Source: an uncultured Verrucomicrobiota bacterium (GTDB taxonomy: Bacteria > Verrucomicrobiota > Kiritimatiellia > CAIVKH01). From it: a stretch of 64,000 bases of DNA. Shown one piece after another: positions 54,424 through 63,014 of the stretch. The translations under genes and the position numbers were made by a program. Positions within the stretch are counted from its first letter, which is position 1, and each line of letters opens with the position of its first letter. The notes under the pieces are model-generated. The model saw only the letters and a list, made by a program, of their open reading frames with translations. It did not search any database and was not told the DNA's origin. The stretch is from the NCBI GenBank assembly GCA_937872895.1, contig CALMUP010000019.1:207650-271649 (forward strand), given 5' to 3'.

Positions 54424-56142
54424 CTACTCAATCGCCGACTGTTGAGTCATGGTTTCGAACCTTCGAAGCTTATGGTGGGGCATTTTGTGAAACTTCTTCA
54501 ATGGGTCGCCCTTCGAAAGGTGCGCAATAATTTCATCCTGCCACCGCCTATACAGTCCAGAAATGTGCGTGAGCTTCTTTTGGCCCTTTTGTTTCAGGCC
54601 GGATGCATCACATGGCCACCCTGTTGCCACCAGCAGTCTTGACTTATGGAAGAAGCGAACCGCCCTAAGCCAATTGAAGTCGGGATTAACCTGTAGTAGA
54701 TGCTGATCGGGTTCCTCGAAGAATGTAATATCGTCAATTACCTCAGTCGCTAGGTCGGACTCATGTATCCAGAAAGTCGGAACAACTTCACCAAGGAAAT
54801 ACGTGTACAGAAGGCTCAAGATGTCATCCTCCAGTCTGCGCTCGCCACTCACGACTACAATGCGACTTAGGTAGATAGGTAAAAGCCCCTTGTCGTTGAC
54901 CAATGGTCCGTCCTGCAATCTTTTGCACGCTTCTTCGCATGCGGCGAAGTGCCAGAATTGTCTCCGTCCAATTTCTGCAATCTGCTTTAGATTTGAAATA
55001 ACATTCCCCGATGAAGCCGAAGATATGCTTTGCCAAACATTATCCACAAGCTCCCTAGCTTCGCTATTCTTACCAATAATCCTCAAGAGGTCTTTGGGAC
55101 TGTATGGAAACAAAAAGGCAACTTTTTCAAGTCCCTTCATTTGATTCAATCTCTTTCCAAGAGATGTGGAATAGTCGTTGAATGTGACGTTTTCAAAAGC
55201 ACCTGTCAGGTGTGCTCTTTGGGCCGAGTCGACATGAATCCCCACATCGACACACTTATATTTCGAGGGGCAGGGAGTAAACACCTTGGGCAACATACAT
55301 GGAACAGTAGCTCTAATTGGATTCTGATTTAGCTGCTTTATATAATCGACTAGTCCAGGGCTCTCAACCATTGCTTTCACGTATGAAGAAGCCACCAGAG
55401 TTGCACAAAGCCGATGAGCATCCTTTTTGTCACCGTCTTTAGATGTTGTTCCGTCATCGCTCACGCCACGCACCGTTAAGAATGGAATCTTATACTTGTC
55501 GCATGCAGAAGCCACTGCATACGCCTCCATTTCGAAAAGATACAGCTTGGCCCTAGGATACTCACCCTGCAGGTACTTTTGGTGTGTGTCGCTGGCAATT
55601 ACCAATTCGCCAGATGCCACATCGGAACTCATCGCGAATAGATTATAATCCGGCCACTCTTGTTCTCTACACCGATATACTTCCGACCAAGTAATGCGCT
55701 CTTTGTCGTACCACTCCTTTGCAATCTGAGCCCAGTCATTAGACTTAACATTGTGTGCTGTCGTTCCCAGAAGTGCATCTTGCGGATACGATAAGGCGCG
55801 AAGTTCAGGATTCCCATCACCCTTAATTTTTCCGTACGAGCAGTAATAAATGTGATCGTTAAAGCCAACACAACCGAGCTCATATTTGCCTTTAATCCCA
55901 GCAGCTATACCGACAAGCATCACTGCTTTCGGGCGATAACGTTCTATGACAGGTGAACTCGATATGGCAGCGGCTACGCTCCCCATGCCATTGAAGTAGT
56001 ATAATCCGATCGAAAGACCGTTGTCATGCTGCATCCACTCCACGCCCAGAGGAAGACTCTTTTCTGTTGCATGGAACCAACGCTTGCATGCCCAAGCCTC
56101 CTCCTCAAGCGGTGCCAGTAGCAGCAGATCAATAGGCTTCAT
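54424..56142 (-). CDS. Nucleoside-phosphorylase-fold protein with large unknown C-terminal domain
   Basis: Residues about 1-265 of 572 match the PNP/MTA-SAH nucleosidase superfamily: LLLLAPLEEEAWACKRW, VMLVGIAAGIKGKYELGCVG, the ribose-binding glutamates in LFEMEAYAVASAC (Glu204, Glu206) and the catalytic Asp in VRGVSDDG (Asp229 or 230). Residues 266-572 match nothing I know; they are helical with a hydrophobic core and no obvious motif. Such domains split nucleosides or SAH/MTA, and in NLR-like and CBASS-like immune proteins they destroy ATP. Here the gene is inside an ABC-transporter operon with a SET protein, so SAH cleavage is the alternative. It overlaps the ATPase gene by four bases. Confidence 0.78.
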   Translation of the reverse strand: MKPIDLLLLAPLEEEAWACKRWFHATEKSLPLGVEWMQHDNGLSIGLYYFNGMGSVAAAISSSPVIERYRPKAVMLVGIAAGIKGKYELGCVGFNDHIYYCSYGKIKGDGNPELRALSYPQDALLGTTAHNVKSNDWAQIAKEWYDKERITWSEVYRCREQEWPDYNLFAMSSDVASGELVIASDTHQKYLQGEYPRAKLYLFEMEAYAVASACDKYKIPFLTVRGVSDDGTTSKDGDKKDAHRLCATLVASSYVKAMVESPGLVDYIKQLNQNPIRATVPCMLPKVFTPCPSKYKCVDVGIHVDSAQRAHLTGAFENVTFNDYSTSLGKRLNQMKGLEKVAFLFPYSPKDLLRIIGKNSEARELVDNVWQSISSASSGNVISNLKQIAEIGRRQFWHFAACEEACKRLQDGPLVNDKGLLPIYLSRIVVVSGERRLEDDILSLLYTYFLGEVVPTFWIHESDLATEVIDDITFFEEPDQHLLQVNPDFNWLRAVRFFHKSRLLVATGWPCDASGLKQKGQKKLTHISGLYRRWQDEIIAHLSKGDPLKKFHKMPHHKLRRFETMTQQSAIE

Positions 56143-56879
56143 GCATTCCCCTCGTTTGTACTATCAACATATCCGGCGATAAGCGTGCCATCAGCAAAAC
56201 GTAAACTTATGGCGCGAACATCCGCGACCCAGTCAAGGTCATGGGTGACAGCTAAGGCCGCGCCTTGTTGTTGGCGTACATGACTCGCTAACATTTCGGC
56301 GGCAACATTCCGATATTGTGAATCGAGTGAAGCAAGATGCTCGTCGAGAAGCAATACCCGTGGTTGGCCGAGTATAGAGGTGATGATAGCCAGCAGTTGG
56401 CGCTGCCCACCGGAAAGCGTTCGCGAAACTAGCCTCATGCGAGGCCCGACAAAATCGGCGGCTCTTTCAGAGAAGCGGCAAACCGTTTCGACAACATCCT
56501 GAGTTTTGGGAAAACCGAACAATAAGTGATCATTGCGTCTTGCGGCCAGTGCCAGCGTTTCTTCAACGGTTAAATCTGACGCGAGTGATTTATAGCTTTC
56601 TTGGTGGACACGCCCGATAAATCGGGCGCGCTTGTAGGCTGGCATGGAGGAGGCATCCTTGCCACCAAGGTAGACCTTGCCGGAGGTGGGGGCGAGTTCT
56701 CCGGCGATAATGCGAAGAAGCGTGGTCTTGCCACAACCATTTTGTCCCATCAAGGCGACGGTGTCGCCGTGTGAAATAGCCATGGATACGCCGTTCAGAA
56801 CCTTCAACGGGCCGCCTGTCGGCTGGTCGAATTCCATGGTTAGGTCTCGAACCTCAATCAAGTAATTTGTGTCGTTCAT
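56139..56879 (-). CDS. ABC transporter ATPase, TrpZ-like
   Basis: The 246-residue ATPase has Walker A GQNGCGKTT, signature LSGGQRQLLAI, Walker B VLLLDEHLASLD and the switch histidine in AVTHDLDWVADV. It is encoded with a permease and a PF04392-type binding protein, the arrangement of TrpXYZ tryptophan/aromatic-compound importers. It overlaps the permease gene by 26 bases and the next gene by four. Confidence 0.88.
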   Translation of the reverse strand: MNDTNYLIEVRDLTMEFDQPTGGPLKVLNGVSMAISHGDTVALMGQNGCGKTTLLRIIAGELAPTSGKVYLGGKDASSMPAYKRARFIGRVHQESYKSLASDLTVEETLALAARRNDHLLFGFPKTQDVVETVCRFSERAADFVGPRMRLVSRTLSGGQRQLLAIITSILGQPRVLLLDEHLASLDSQYRNVAAEMLASHVRQQQGAALAVTHDLDWVADVRAISLRFADGTLIAGYVDSTNEGNA

Positions 56880-57699
56880 CGCGGCTCACAGCTATCATAA
56901 CAATAACGATTATTCCTGTTCCCAACTTCACATCGGTGGCTGAAATGCCCAGAGAATACGCCACTCCAACCGCGAGTTGATAAACGGAAATCCCGAATAA
57001 GGCGGATAATAACTGGGGAAGCAATCCGTCCCGTCCGCATATCCGCTCCCCGATGATTAAGGATGCGATGCCGATGATAATGGTCCCCATTCCCAATGAA
57101 ACATCGGCAAATCCAAACTTCAAGGCCAGCAGCGCTCCAGATGCCGCGACTGAACCTCCGGCCAGTGCGACAAGGACCAGGCGATAAAGTGCCGGGTTTC
57201 GCCCGATTCCTGTTAAATAATCACGGGCAGATCCGGTTGAACGTATCGCTGTTCCAAGTTCCGTTTTGAAGAACAATAAGCACAACAACCAGAAGCATGC
57301 GGCAGCAACGATGTATAGCGCTAGTCGGGTTGTGCCGGTCGCAAGGGGCGAATCCAGAACACCGAAAACTGGTAAGTTAGCGCGCCCGAGTATTCGCAGG
57401 TTGAGAGAATAAAGCATGGTCAACACTAGCACGCTGGCGAGAAGGGGATTTATATGCAAGCGGTTGGATATGGTCGCCGTAGTGAAGCCAATAGTCATCC
57501 CGATCAATACGGCACCCAGAAGCGCCAAAGGAATATTCCAGCCAGCCAGAACCAACCTTGCAAAAGCAACGGCGCCTAGGGCGAATACCCCGTCAACGGA
57601 TAAATCGGGAAATCCTGCAAACCGGAACGTGAAGACAGCGGCCATTGATACAAAGGAAAGAATGCACGCCACTTCAACTATGGATAGTAATTGGTACAT
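56854..57699 (-). CDS. ABC transporter permease, TrpY-like
   Basis: The 281-residue protein has about eight or nine membrane segments in the BPD_transp_2 arrangement (FRFAGFPDLSVDGVFALGAV, GMTIGFTTATISNRLHINPL, GMGTIIIGIASLIIGERICG). The loop FPDLSVDG is characteristic of the TrpY group. It lies seven bases downstream of the SET gene stop and overlaps the ATPase gene. Confidence 0.86.
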   Translation of the reverse strand: MYQLLSIVEVACILSFVSMAAVFTFRFAGFPDLSVDGVFALGAVAFARLVLAGWNIPLALLGAVLIGMTIGFTTATISNRLHINPLLASVLVLTMLYSLNLRILGRANLPVFGVLDSPLATGTTRLALYIVAAACFWLLCLLFFKTELGTAIRSTGSARDYLTGIGRNPALYRLVLVALAGGSVAASGALLALKFGFADVSLGMGTIIIGIASLIIGERICGRDGLLPQLLSALFGISVYQLAVGVAYSLGISATDVKLGTGIIVIVMIAVSRDERHKLLD

Positions 57700-57706
57700 T
57701 ACCGGG

Positions 57707-58093
57707 TCACTGAATCATAATACCGTCGCAATGTCCGCAGTTGCACTGGAAGGGGGCGGGTATGGCGCCCTCTGTATCGCGATAGTCACAGACAATCTCT
57801 TCCCCGGCGTGAATGGGTCGTGTAGCCATCAAGAGGATGGTGTGCCCTGAAAATTGCAATTCCGTGTTAGGTAAACACGAATGATTCTCCCAGCGGAGGA
57901 GGTCCTCCATAATGTGTTCGTCCTGACTTTTTTGAATACTGCCGTAGGCCGCACTTGGGAGCACGGTATAGTCATCAGACTCGTACAGAATTGCACCGGC
58001 GGGAATTTCGGATTTCGAGAAGATGCCCTTGCCGTGAACGCGCGAGGATCGCACTTGCATGGGATAGTGTTGTACTTGACATGCCATAGCCAT
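57707..58093 (-). CDS. SET-domain methyltransferase with post-SET zinc site
   Basis: The 128-residue protein has a complete small SET domain: VHGKGIFSKSEI (residues 19-30), the SAM-pocket motif NHSCLPN (70-76), GEEIVCDY (97-104) and a post-SET CxCxxC cluster (Cys117, Cys119, Cys122). With Cys74 this would form the zinc site known from eukaryotic SET enzymes. SET proteins methylate protein lysines with SAM. Bacterial examples are often of unknown target. It sits between the binding-protein gene (TAATG overlap) and the permease gene, an unusual place for a lysine methyltransferase. Confidence 0.88.
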   Translation of the reverse strand: MAMACQVQHYPMQVRSSRVHGKGIFSKSEIPAGAILYESDDYTVLPSAAYGSIQKSQDEHIMEDLLRWENHSCLPNTELQFSGHTILLMATRPIHAGEEIVCDYRDTEGAIPAPFQCNCGHCDGIMIQ

Positions 58094-59085
58094 TATTGGC
58101 CCCCTTCCTCAGATATTTCATTGTATACATGCTGCGCTGATGAGCGCACACCTTCAGGTATTGCGACCCCCATTCTTTCTGCCGCAGCCACATTTAAGTG
58201 GAGATCACCGCCCTTCGTATAGCGTATAGGCAGGCTTGAAATAGGATCTCCGCGATGTATGGCTGCGATTAACTCCGCGGCTTCACGACCGACGTTATAA
58301 TAGTTTTGTCCAATGGCCGCAATTGCACCTCTTTGAACGGACGAATAATCCCCGGCAAAGAGAGGAATTTTGTTTTCGATTGCGAAGGCCACCAACGCTG
58401 GGAGGGCTTTGGTCACGGTTACATCGTTGGCCGTGAACAGAAGATCTACCTGCCCCATGAGTACGGGTAAAGCTGACGCAATCTCGATTGCTGAATGAAC
58501 AGGTCTCTCGACCAAAGCGAATCCTTTGGCGCTGGCGTATTCTCGAATAAGAGGCATAGTGGCGGCTGAACTCGGATCGTTTGGATCAAAGACGATACCG
58601 ATCCGGGAAGCTTCAGGTAGTATCTGGTGAATCAGGTCAAACTGTGCACCAATAGGCCAAAGATCACTCACTCCGGTAATGTTTCCTTCCGGAGACTTAG
58701 TATCATTTACAAGCCCGGCAGCAACGGGATCTGTGACCGCGACAAAGACAATAGGTTTGTGCCCTACGGAGTTTTTAGTTGCTTGGGACGTTCCCGTAAA
58801 GATTGGTACAAATATCCCGACGCCTGCATCTTTGAACTGCGCAATTATTTGCGGGATGACAGTCGAGTCGGCATTCGCATTCTTGACCACGATCGAAAGG
58901 TTAATGTCTGACTCCGCATCCAATCCATCCCGTATGCCTTGGGTAACATCAGAAATAGCAGGATGAGCCATCGGTTCGAGGACACCAACTTGGACAACTC
59001 CTCTATTCGGCTGGTTGAGCATATAAATGACGCCAACCATCAGGATGATCAGTAAAAGGCCAATTATAATTCGCTTAGTTTTCAT
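58093..59085 (-). CDS. ABC transporter substrate-binding protein, TrpX-like
   Basis: The 330-residue protein starts at the ATG at 59085 after AAGGTGG. It has an N-terminal membrane anchor/signal (IIIGLLLIILMVGVIYML) and the ABC_sub_bind (PF04392-like) fold: VQVGVLEPMAHPAISDVTQG, TGVSDLWPIGAQFDLIHQIL, GIVFDPNDPSSAATMPLIRE. Related TrpX proteins bind tryptophan or other aromatic amino acids. Since kynA lies 6 kb away, tryptophan is a reasonable guess. It is the first gene of the operon. Confidence 0.85.
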   Translation of the reverse strand: MKTKRIIIGLLLIILMVGVIYMLNQPNRGVVQVGVLEPMAHPAISDVTQGIRDGLDAESDINLSIVVKNANADSTVIPQIIAQFKDAGVGIFVPIFTGTSQATKNSVGHKPIVFVAVTDPVAAGLVNDTKSPEGNITGVSDLWPIGAQFDLIHQILPEASRIGIVFDPNDPSSAATMPLIREYASAKGFALVERPVHSAIEIASALPVLMGQVDLLFTANDVTVTKALPALVAFAIENKIPLFAGDYSSVQRGAIAAIGQNYYNVGREAAELIAAIHRGDPISSLPIRYTKGGDLHLNVAAAERMGVAIPEGVRSSAQHVYNEISEEGGQ

Positions 59086-59277
59086 CAACCACCTTCTCAT
59101 TTGTCATTTTTTACTCGTTTTCAAAACATCTGCTTGAAAATACGCTAATCAAGCATCCGGCTATTGTGCCCGATGGGTGAAGGAAAATCCACACCCGCGG
59201 TCACCAAGCCTGAGCTTCGTCACTTGTTATTGCACAATTGATAATATGGGTACGCTTTGCTCCTGCAGCATCAATGT
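59086..59277. promoter_or_regulatory. Intergenic region holding the operon promoter for the TrpX-like gene
   Basis: The 190 bases separate the nuclease-fusion stop from the operon start. On the minus strand AAGGTGG lies about six bases before the start codon. A TTGATT at about 59145 could be a -35 element. I do not see a T-box or a leader peptide. Confidence 0.3.
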
Positions 59278-61755
59278 TCATTTAGCCGCCTTTGACGGCG
59301 GCGAAAATGCGTCGAGGTACATCTGGCTGAAAGCGCTGGGCACTTGGTTGATTGCTCCATTTATAACCTCCAACACTTTGGCGGGTCGCGCTTGAATCCA
59401 TATCCTTTCGCCATCGACGCTGATGTATCCAGGCGCGAGAACCCGAAGGCTTTCTATTAGCGCCTTGAGATCGGGACGCGAAATGGGTGGCTTAACCTTT
59501 TCGTTGAGCTTAATGCGAACACTCGCAATTTCGGGGGCCTCTGTGTCTCTCAATTGAAACTCGTATATCGTTTCAAGCGCATCCTTTATGGGGCCAAGTG
59601 ATGCCTGTGATGCCGCGATGTCGTTGATCCAATCAGCCACCTGTTTAGGCGTTTTGCAGGACTCGAGTAGTTGCCTTATTTTTAATAGGCTAATTTGTTT
59701 CGGTGCAGAAAGAAGCAGCAAGCGCACGAGGTCTGTCACCCTAATCAGCGTAACGCCCTGCTGAACAGCCTCTTTAGATACGGCGCTATCGGGATCATCA
59801 CCGCCTTCAAAGTCAACGGCCACGACCACAGCAAAGTCGGCTTTATAGTCAGTTTGATGCCGCTTGATTGCGGATAGCTTGGCCGTGCCAGCCTGAATTC
59901 TATCCTTGCCGGTGCTCTTGGAATCATATGTGATCGAATAGCTCGCGCTTTTTTCCGTCTCCGTATATCCAAGAATCGCATCCGCTTTCCCGTCAGGCTT
60001 TCCTGGCCCTCCGAGTTTGGTCGCCTCAAACCCAAGCGCGAGAAAGGCGCGGTAAACAGCATTTTCCAGACCCGTGGGATCTGCAATCGTGTCTTTCAAG
60101 AAGAGCGCTACCGCTGGGGCACTCTCCCTATCCGACAACGATAGTTCCCTAAGCGTGCTATCTCGGCGACGCATTATGCTGTTCACTTGAGACTCTTCAA
60201 TGCCCAGTTCATAAAGGTGAGCTTCCGTAAGAACTTCCGTGATGGCTATAAACTGAACAGGCAATACGCTTTTGTAGGCATCGTTGTAGTTGGCAATATA
60301 AGGATGCATCATGTTCACGAGAAGGCGTCCTGTATTCAGATCGAGTCGCGCAATCGGCTCTCCAGCGCCGAGTATCGCCCATTCTACGCACTTAATAAGT
60401 GCTTCCCCATCCAGAAGCTCTGACCGCAATTCAGAGAGAAGTGTGTCCTTGGAGGCAGGATCTGGTTTATTTATCAGCATTGGGCTGAATATCTTACCAT
60501 CGAAGAAGAGCTCAGCAAAGACAAGCAGAGGACGCTTTGAAACCATGAGCGATGTACGCGACAGTCGATGTAGTACACTAGACTCCCGGTCCTCCCGCGC
60601 CTGTTCTTCATAGTGATATTTTTTAATCTCGTTATTGAACTTGGCCTTCAGGTACTCCTTTAGTTGCCGCAGTGGTTCTGAGTCTTTGATTGTTTCGCGC
60701 GTTGATGTCAGGTTGTTATCGAGCTCATCGGCATGCACAACGATTCGTGAGCGATTGAACGCACCGTGAGAAAAAGCTTCCATCCCCAACAGGGGGTCAT
60801 CAAGGTTGACTAGACGGCCACGTACCATGAGAAAAATGCCGTGACTCCTGCCCTGCTCCGACGATTTGCTTGCATCTACCAAAGAGTCATCATAAAGGTC
60901 GATTTGGCCGGACACATTAAGAAGTTTATCAAAATCGATGAAATGCTTCCCATCGACCTCGCGACTTTGGGCATAACCAAGCGCATTTGCGGTCTGATCA
61001 TCTTTGCCTAGAATCCAGGAACGCTTGATTGGTAGCGTCACCTTTGAGGACTCCACCAATTCGCCATTGTAGTGCAACTGAAACGCCGGGCTGTGCGGCA
61101 AGGCCGTTCGCAGAACCCACTTCAAGCGACCCTCTTTGATCTCTGCCGCCTTGGGCTTGAGTGCTGTCATGATCGTGAAAGTCCAAACCGGAGCAGCATC
61201 GGAGCCAAAAAGCGAAAACGGCACCAAGGCGCGGCCAGTTGAGTGAATAAGCGGACCAATGCTTGCTTCAGCCTCCTCCTCGGTCAGCTCTCTTTCAACA
61301 AGCGTCAGGGAATCCGTCGTTTTGGGAATCTCGTCATAATTCATAGTGGCCGCAAGGAAACGACCATCACGCTTGCAGACGTAGGTGAGCTTACGGGCTA
61401 GAATGTACGTTGCCAGTTTCCCGATTCCAAAACGACCAATCTGAAGCCGTCGCTTATCGCGCGTTCCACTACGTTTTGTTGACTCCCCGACGCGCCACAA
61501 CTCCTTGAGCCCGGCCTGATCCATGCTCTCGCCATTATCACACACCCATATTATCGCATTCTCAACAGTCAAGTCGGGCGCGACATAGACCGCCACTTTG
61601 TCTGCAAAGGCGTCATACGAGTTGCAGACCAACTCCTCGAATGCCTTATTCGGACTGGAGTACAGGCCAGCAGAAAACAACTCAATAATCCGATAGCTGA
61701 TATGAACCGGAATCGTGTCAACTTGCGTTCCTGCTGTTTCGATCAGCATGCGCAT
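59278..61755 (-). CDS. GHKL (Hsp90-type) ATPase fused to a PD-(D/E)xK nuclease
   Basis: The 825-residue protein opens with a GHKL ATP-binding domain: FEELVCNSYDAFADKV (Glu41, Asn45, Asp48), VCDNGESMD (Asp73) and GRFGIGKLATYI (108-119). A central region (about 200-560) is of unknown fold and is partly like the middle domain of Hsp90/MutL-type proteins. Residues about 565-640 have a restriction-nuclease pattern: ENAVYRAFLALGFEATKL, Asp592 in GKADAILGY, and Asp611-Ser-Lys613 in SITYDSKST, followed by AVVVAVDF. The C-terminus is helical. It overlaps the upstream DNA methyltransferase gene by 13 bases, which suggests a restriction-modification-like pair. This architecture does not match a system I can name. 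Confidence 0.8.
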   Translation of the reverse strand: MRMLIETAGTQVDTIPVHISYRIIELFSAGLYSSPNKAFEELVCNSYDAFADKVAVYVAPDLTVENAIIWVCDNGESMDQAGLKELWRVGESTKRSGTRDKRRLQIGRFGIGKLATYILARKLTYVCKRDGRFLAATMNYDEIPKTTDSLTLVERELTEEEAEASIGPLIHSTGRALVPFSLFGSDAAPVWTFTIMTALKPKAAEIKEGRLKWVLRTALPHSPAFQLHYNGELVESSKVTLPIKRSWILGKDDQTANALGYAQSREVDGKHFIDFDKLLNVSGQIDLYDDSLVDASKSSEQGRSHGIFLMVRGRLVNLDDPLLGMEAFSHGAFNRSRIVVHADELDNNLTSTRETIKDSEPLRQLKEYLKAKFNNEIKKYHYEEQAREDRESSVLHRLSRTSLMVSKRPLLVFAELFFDGKIFSPMLINKPDPASKDTLLSELRSELLDGEALIKCVEWAILGAGEPIARLDLNTGRLLVNMMHPYIANYNDAYKSVLPVQFIAITEVLTEAHLYELGIEESQVNSIMRRRDSTLRELSLSDRESAPAVALFLKDTIADPTGLENAVYRAFLALGFEATKLGGPGKPDGKADAILGYTETEKSASYSITYDSKSTGKDRIQAGTAKLSAIKRHQTDYKADFAVVVAVDFEGGDDPDSAVSKEAVQQGVTLIRVTDLVRLLLLSAPKQISLLKIRQLLESCKTPKQVADWINDIAASQASLGPIKDALETIYEFQLRDTEAPEIASVRIKLNEKVKPPISRPDLKALIESLRVLAPGYISVDGERIWIQARPAKVLEVINGAINQVPSAFSQMYLDAFSPPSKAAK

Positions 61756-63014
61756 CTCCCGGTCACAACAAATTCTTCTGAGTACACTTGGCGGCTGGTG
61801 GCATCGGCAGTGAATCGGCCAAGGGTGTCACGGTAAGGTGTGAGGTTTTTCGCGGATACTTTGCGGCGAGTCGTTTCGATTTCGGTAAACGACTCTTGGG
61901 AAAGGCAATCGCGGAGATAGGCGGCGTTATCGACCTTTACACCCTTGTATTCGGTATTTCCAATCACGAACAGAACCATGCCTCCCGGTCGCAGTGCCTT
62001 GCGGCATTGTTTGACGGTGCGGTGCATGTCGACAAAGTAGCGTGCGGTCGCACGGGCTTTGCGGTGTTCGGCATCATACAGCCGAAAAACAATCGCGCTG
62101 CCTGCTGCATTGAGTTGTTTCACGTCATTCATGAATTCGGAGTCGTGGTAAAGGCTTCCAATCGTGCCACGCCGAAGCTTGCGGTAGTCGTCCGTATAGT
62201 CCAACCAAAGCGTTGAAAGCTGATGGAGGTCGGCATACTCGTAGGATGTGACGTACGGCGGGCTGGTAATAATGAGGTCAACGAATGGCTCGCTGAAAGA
62301 CATGTCGAGAAAATTGCCGGTAATAATCCGGCGGTCGGCCATGGCGTGGTGGTTCACATCCTTGGCCGCCTTGATCATGAACCCAACCTGTATTTCGAAG
62401 GCCTCGCGCACATTGGCCGCAACCTTGTTGGGATCCACCTGAGGCTTGATGGATTTGGTCAGCCAGCGGGAGGTGGGTTTTAGAATATTGGAGAACGCAC
62501 ACAAGAAAAAATCACGATACTTCCCCTCGGGTAGGGTCTCGATCGCCGATTTCAACCGTGCGAGGGAGCGGATGCGCTCTTCATCGTACCAGTAGCGCAT
62601 TCTTTCATCATCCAGTTGCCGCGGCTTATTGGGCGCTTTGCGGCGATCATAAGTACGAATGACGCGCTCGGCGTACTTCACAAGCCGGGATGGTTGGTAG
62701 TCCTCACTCTTGACTCGTGCAATAAGCGTCGCCACGGGGTTGATGTCGCACCCCCAGAAGGGCGTACCCAGTCGCTTCGCTTCAAGGGCGGTGGTGCCAC
62801 ATCCGCAGAAGATGTCCGCGATGCGATTTACGGTGACCCCCCTCTCTTGAGCATAGGTGACGGCCTTCGGTGTGATGAAGGCGGGGAACTTGGCGGGATA
62901 GGCGTGAATCCGGTGCATCAGCGGCTCACGCTCGCCGCCAAAATCCCAATAAGTCTCAGGGTTAATCTGATTGCTGTCGGCAAGATTGCCGCTATGTCGA
63001 TTACCTCCAGCCAT
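61743..63014 (-). CDS. DNA methyltransferase (N4-cytosine/N6-adenine type)
   Basis: The 423-residue enzyme has SAM motif I ADIFCGCGTTALEAKRLG (about 66-83), an acidic motif II (FWGCDINPVA), and the catalytic motif IV TSPPYVTSYEYADLH (TSPPY at 250-254). SPPY-type motif IV is common in N4-cytosine methyltransferases and also occurs in adenine ones. It would protect host DNA against the nuclease fusion encoded next. Its ATG (63012-63014) overlaps the stop of the upstream fragment (TGATG); a GTG at 63023 is an alternative start. Confidence 0.9.
   Translation of the reverse strand: MAGGNRHSGNLADSNQINPETYWDFGGEREPLMHRIHAYPAKFPAFITPKAVTYAQERGVTVNRIADIFCGCGTTALEAKRLGTPFWGCDINPVATLIARVKSEDYQPSRLVKYAERVIRTYDRRKAPNKPRQLDDERMRYWYDEERIRSLARLKSAIETLPEGKYRDFFLCAFSNILKPTSRWLTKSIKPQVDPNKVAANVREAFEIQVGFMIKAAKDVNHHAMADRRIITGNFLDMSFSEPFVDLIITSPPYVTSYEYADLHQLSTLWLDYTDDYRKLRRGTIGSLYHDSEFMNDVKQLNAAGSAIVFRLYDAEHRKARATARYFVDMHRTVKQCRKALRPGGMVLFVIGNTEYKGVKVDNAAYLRDCLSQESFTEIETTRRKVSAKNLTPYRDTLGRFTADATSRQVYSEEFVVTGRCAC

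Noticed and set aside
59086..59277. T-box or tryptophan leader peptide upstream of the TrpX-like gene
   Set aside because: No T-box sequence (TGGCACCGCG-like), specifier stem or short Trp-rich frame could be found.
59278..63014. BREX, DISARM or type I restriction assignment
   Set aside because: No PglZ, BrxC/BrxL, helicase, DUF1998 or HsdR-type gene accompanies the methyltransferase.
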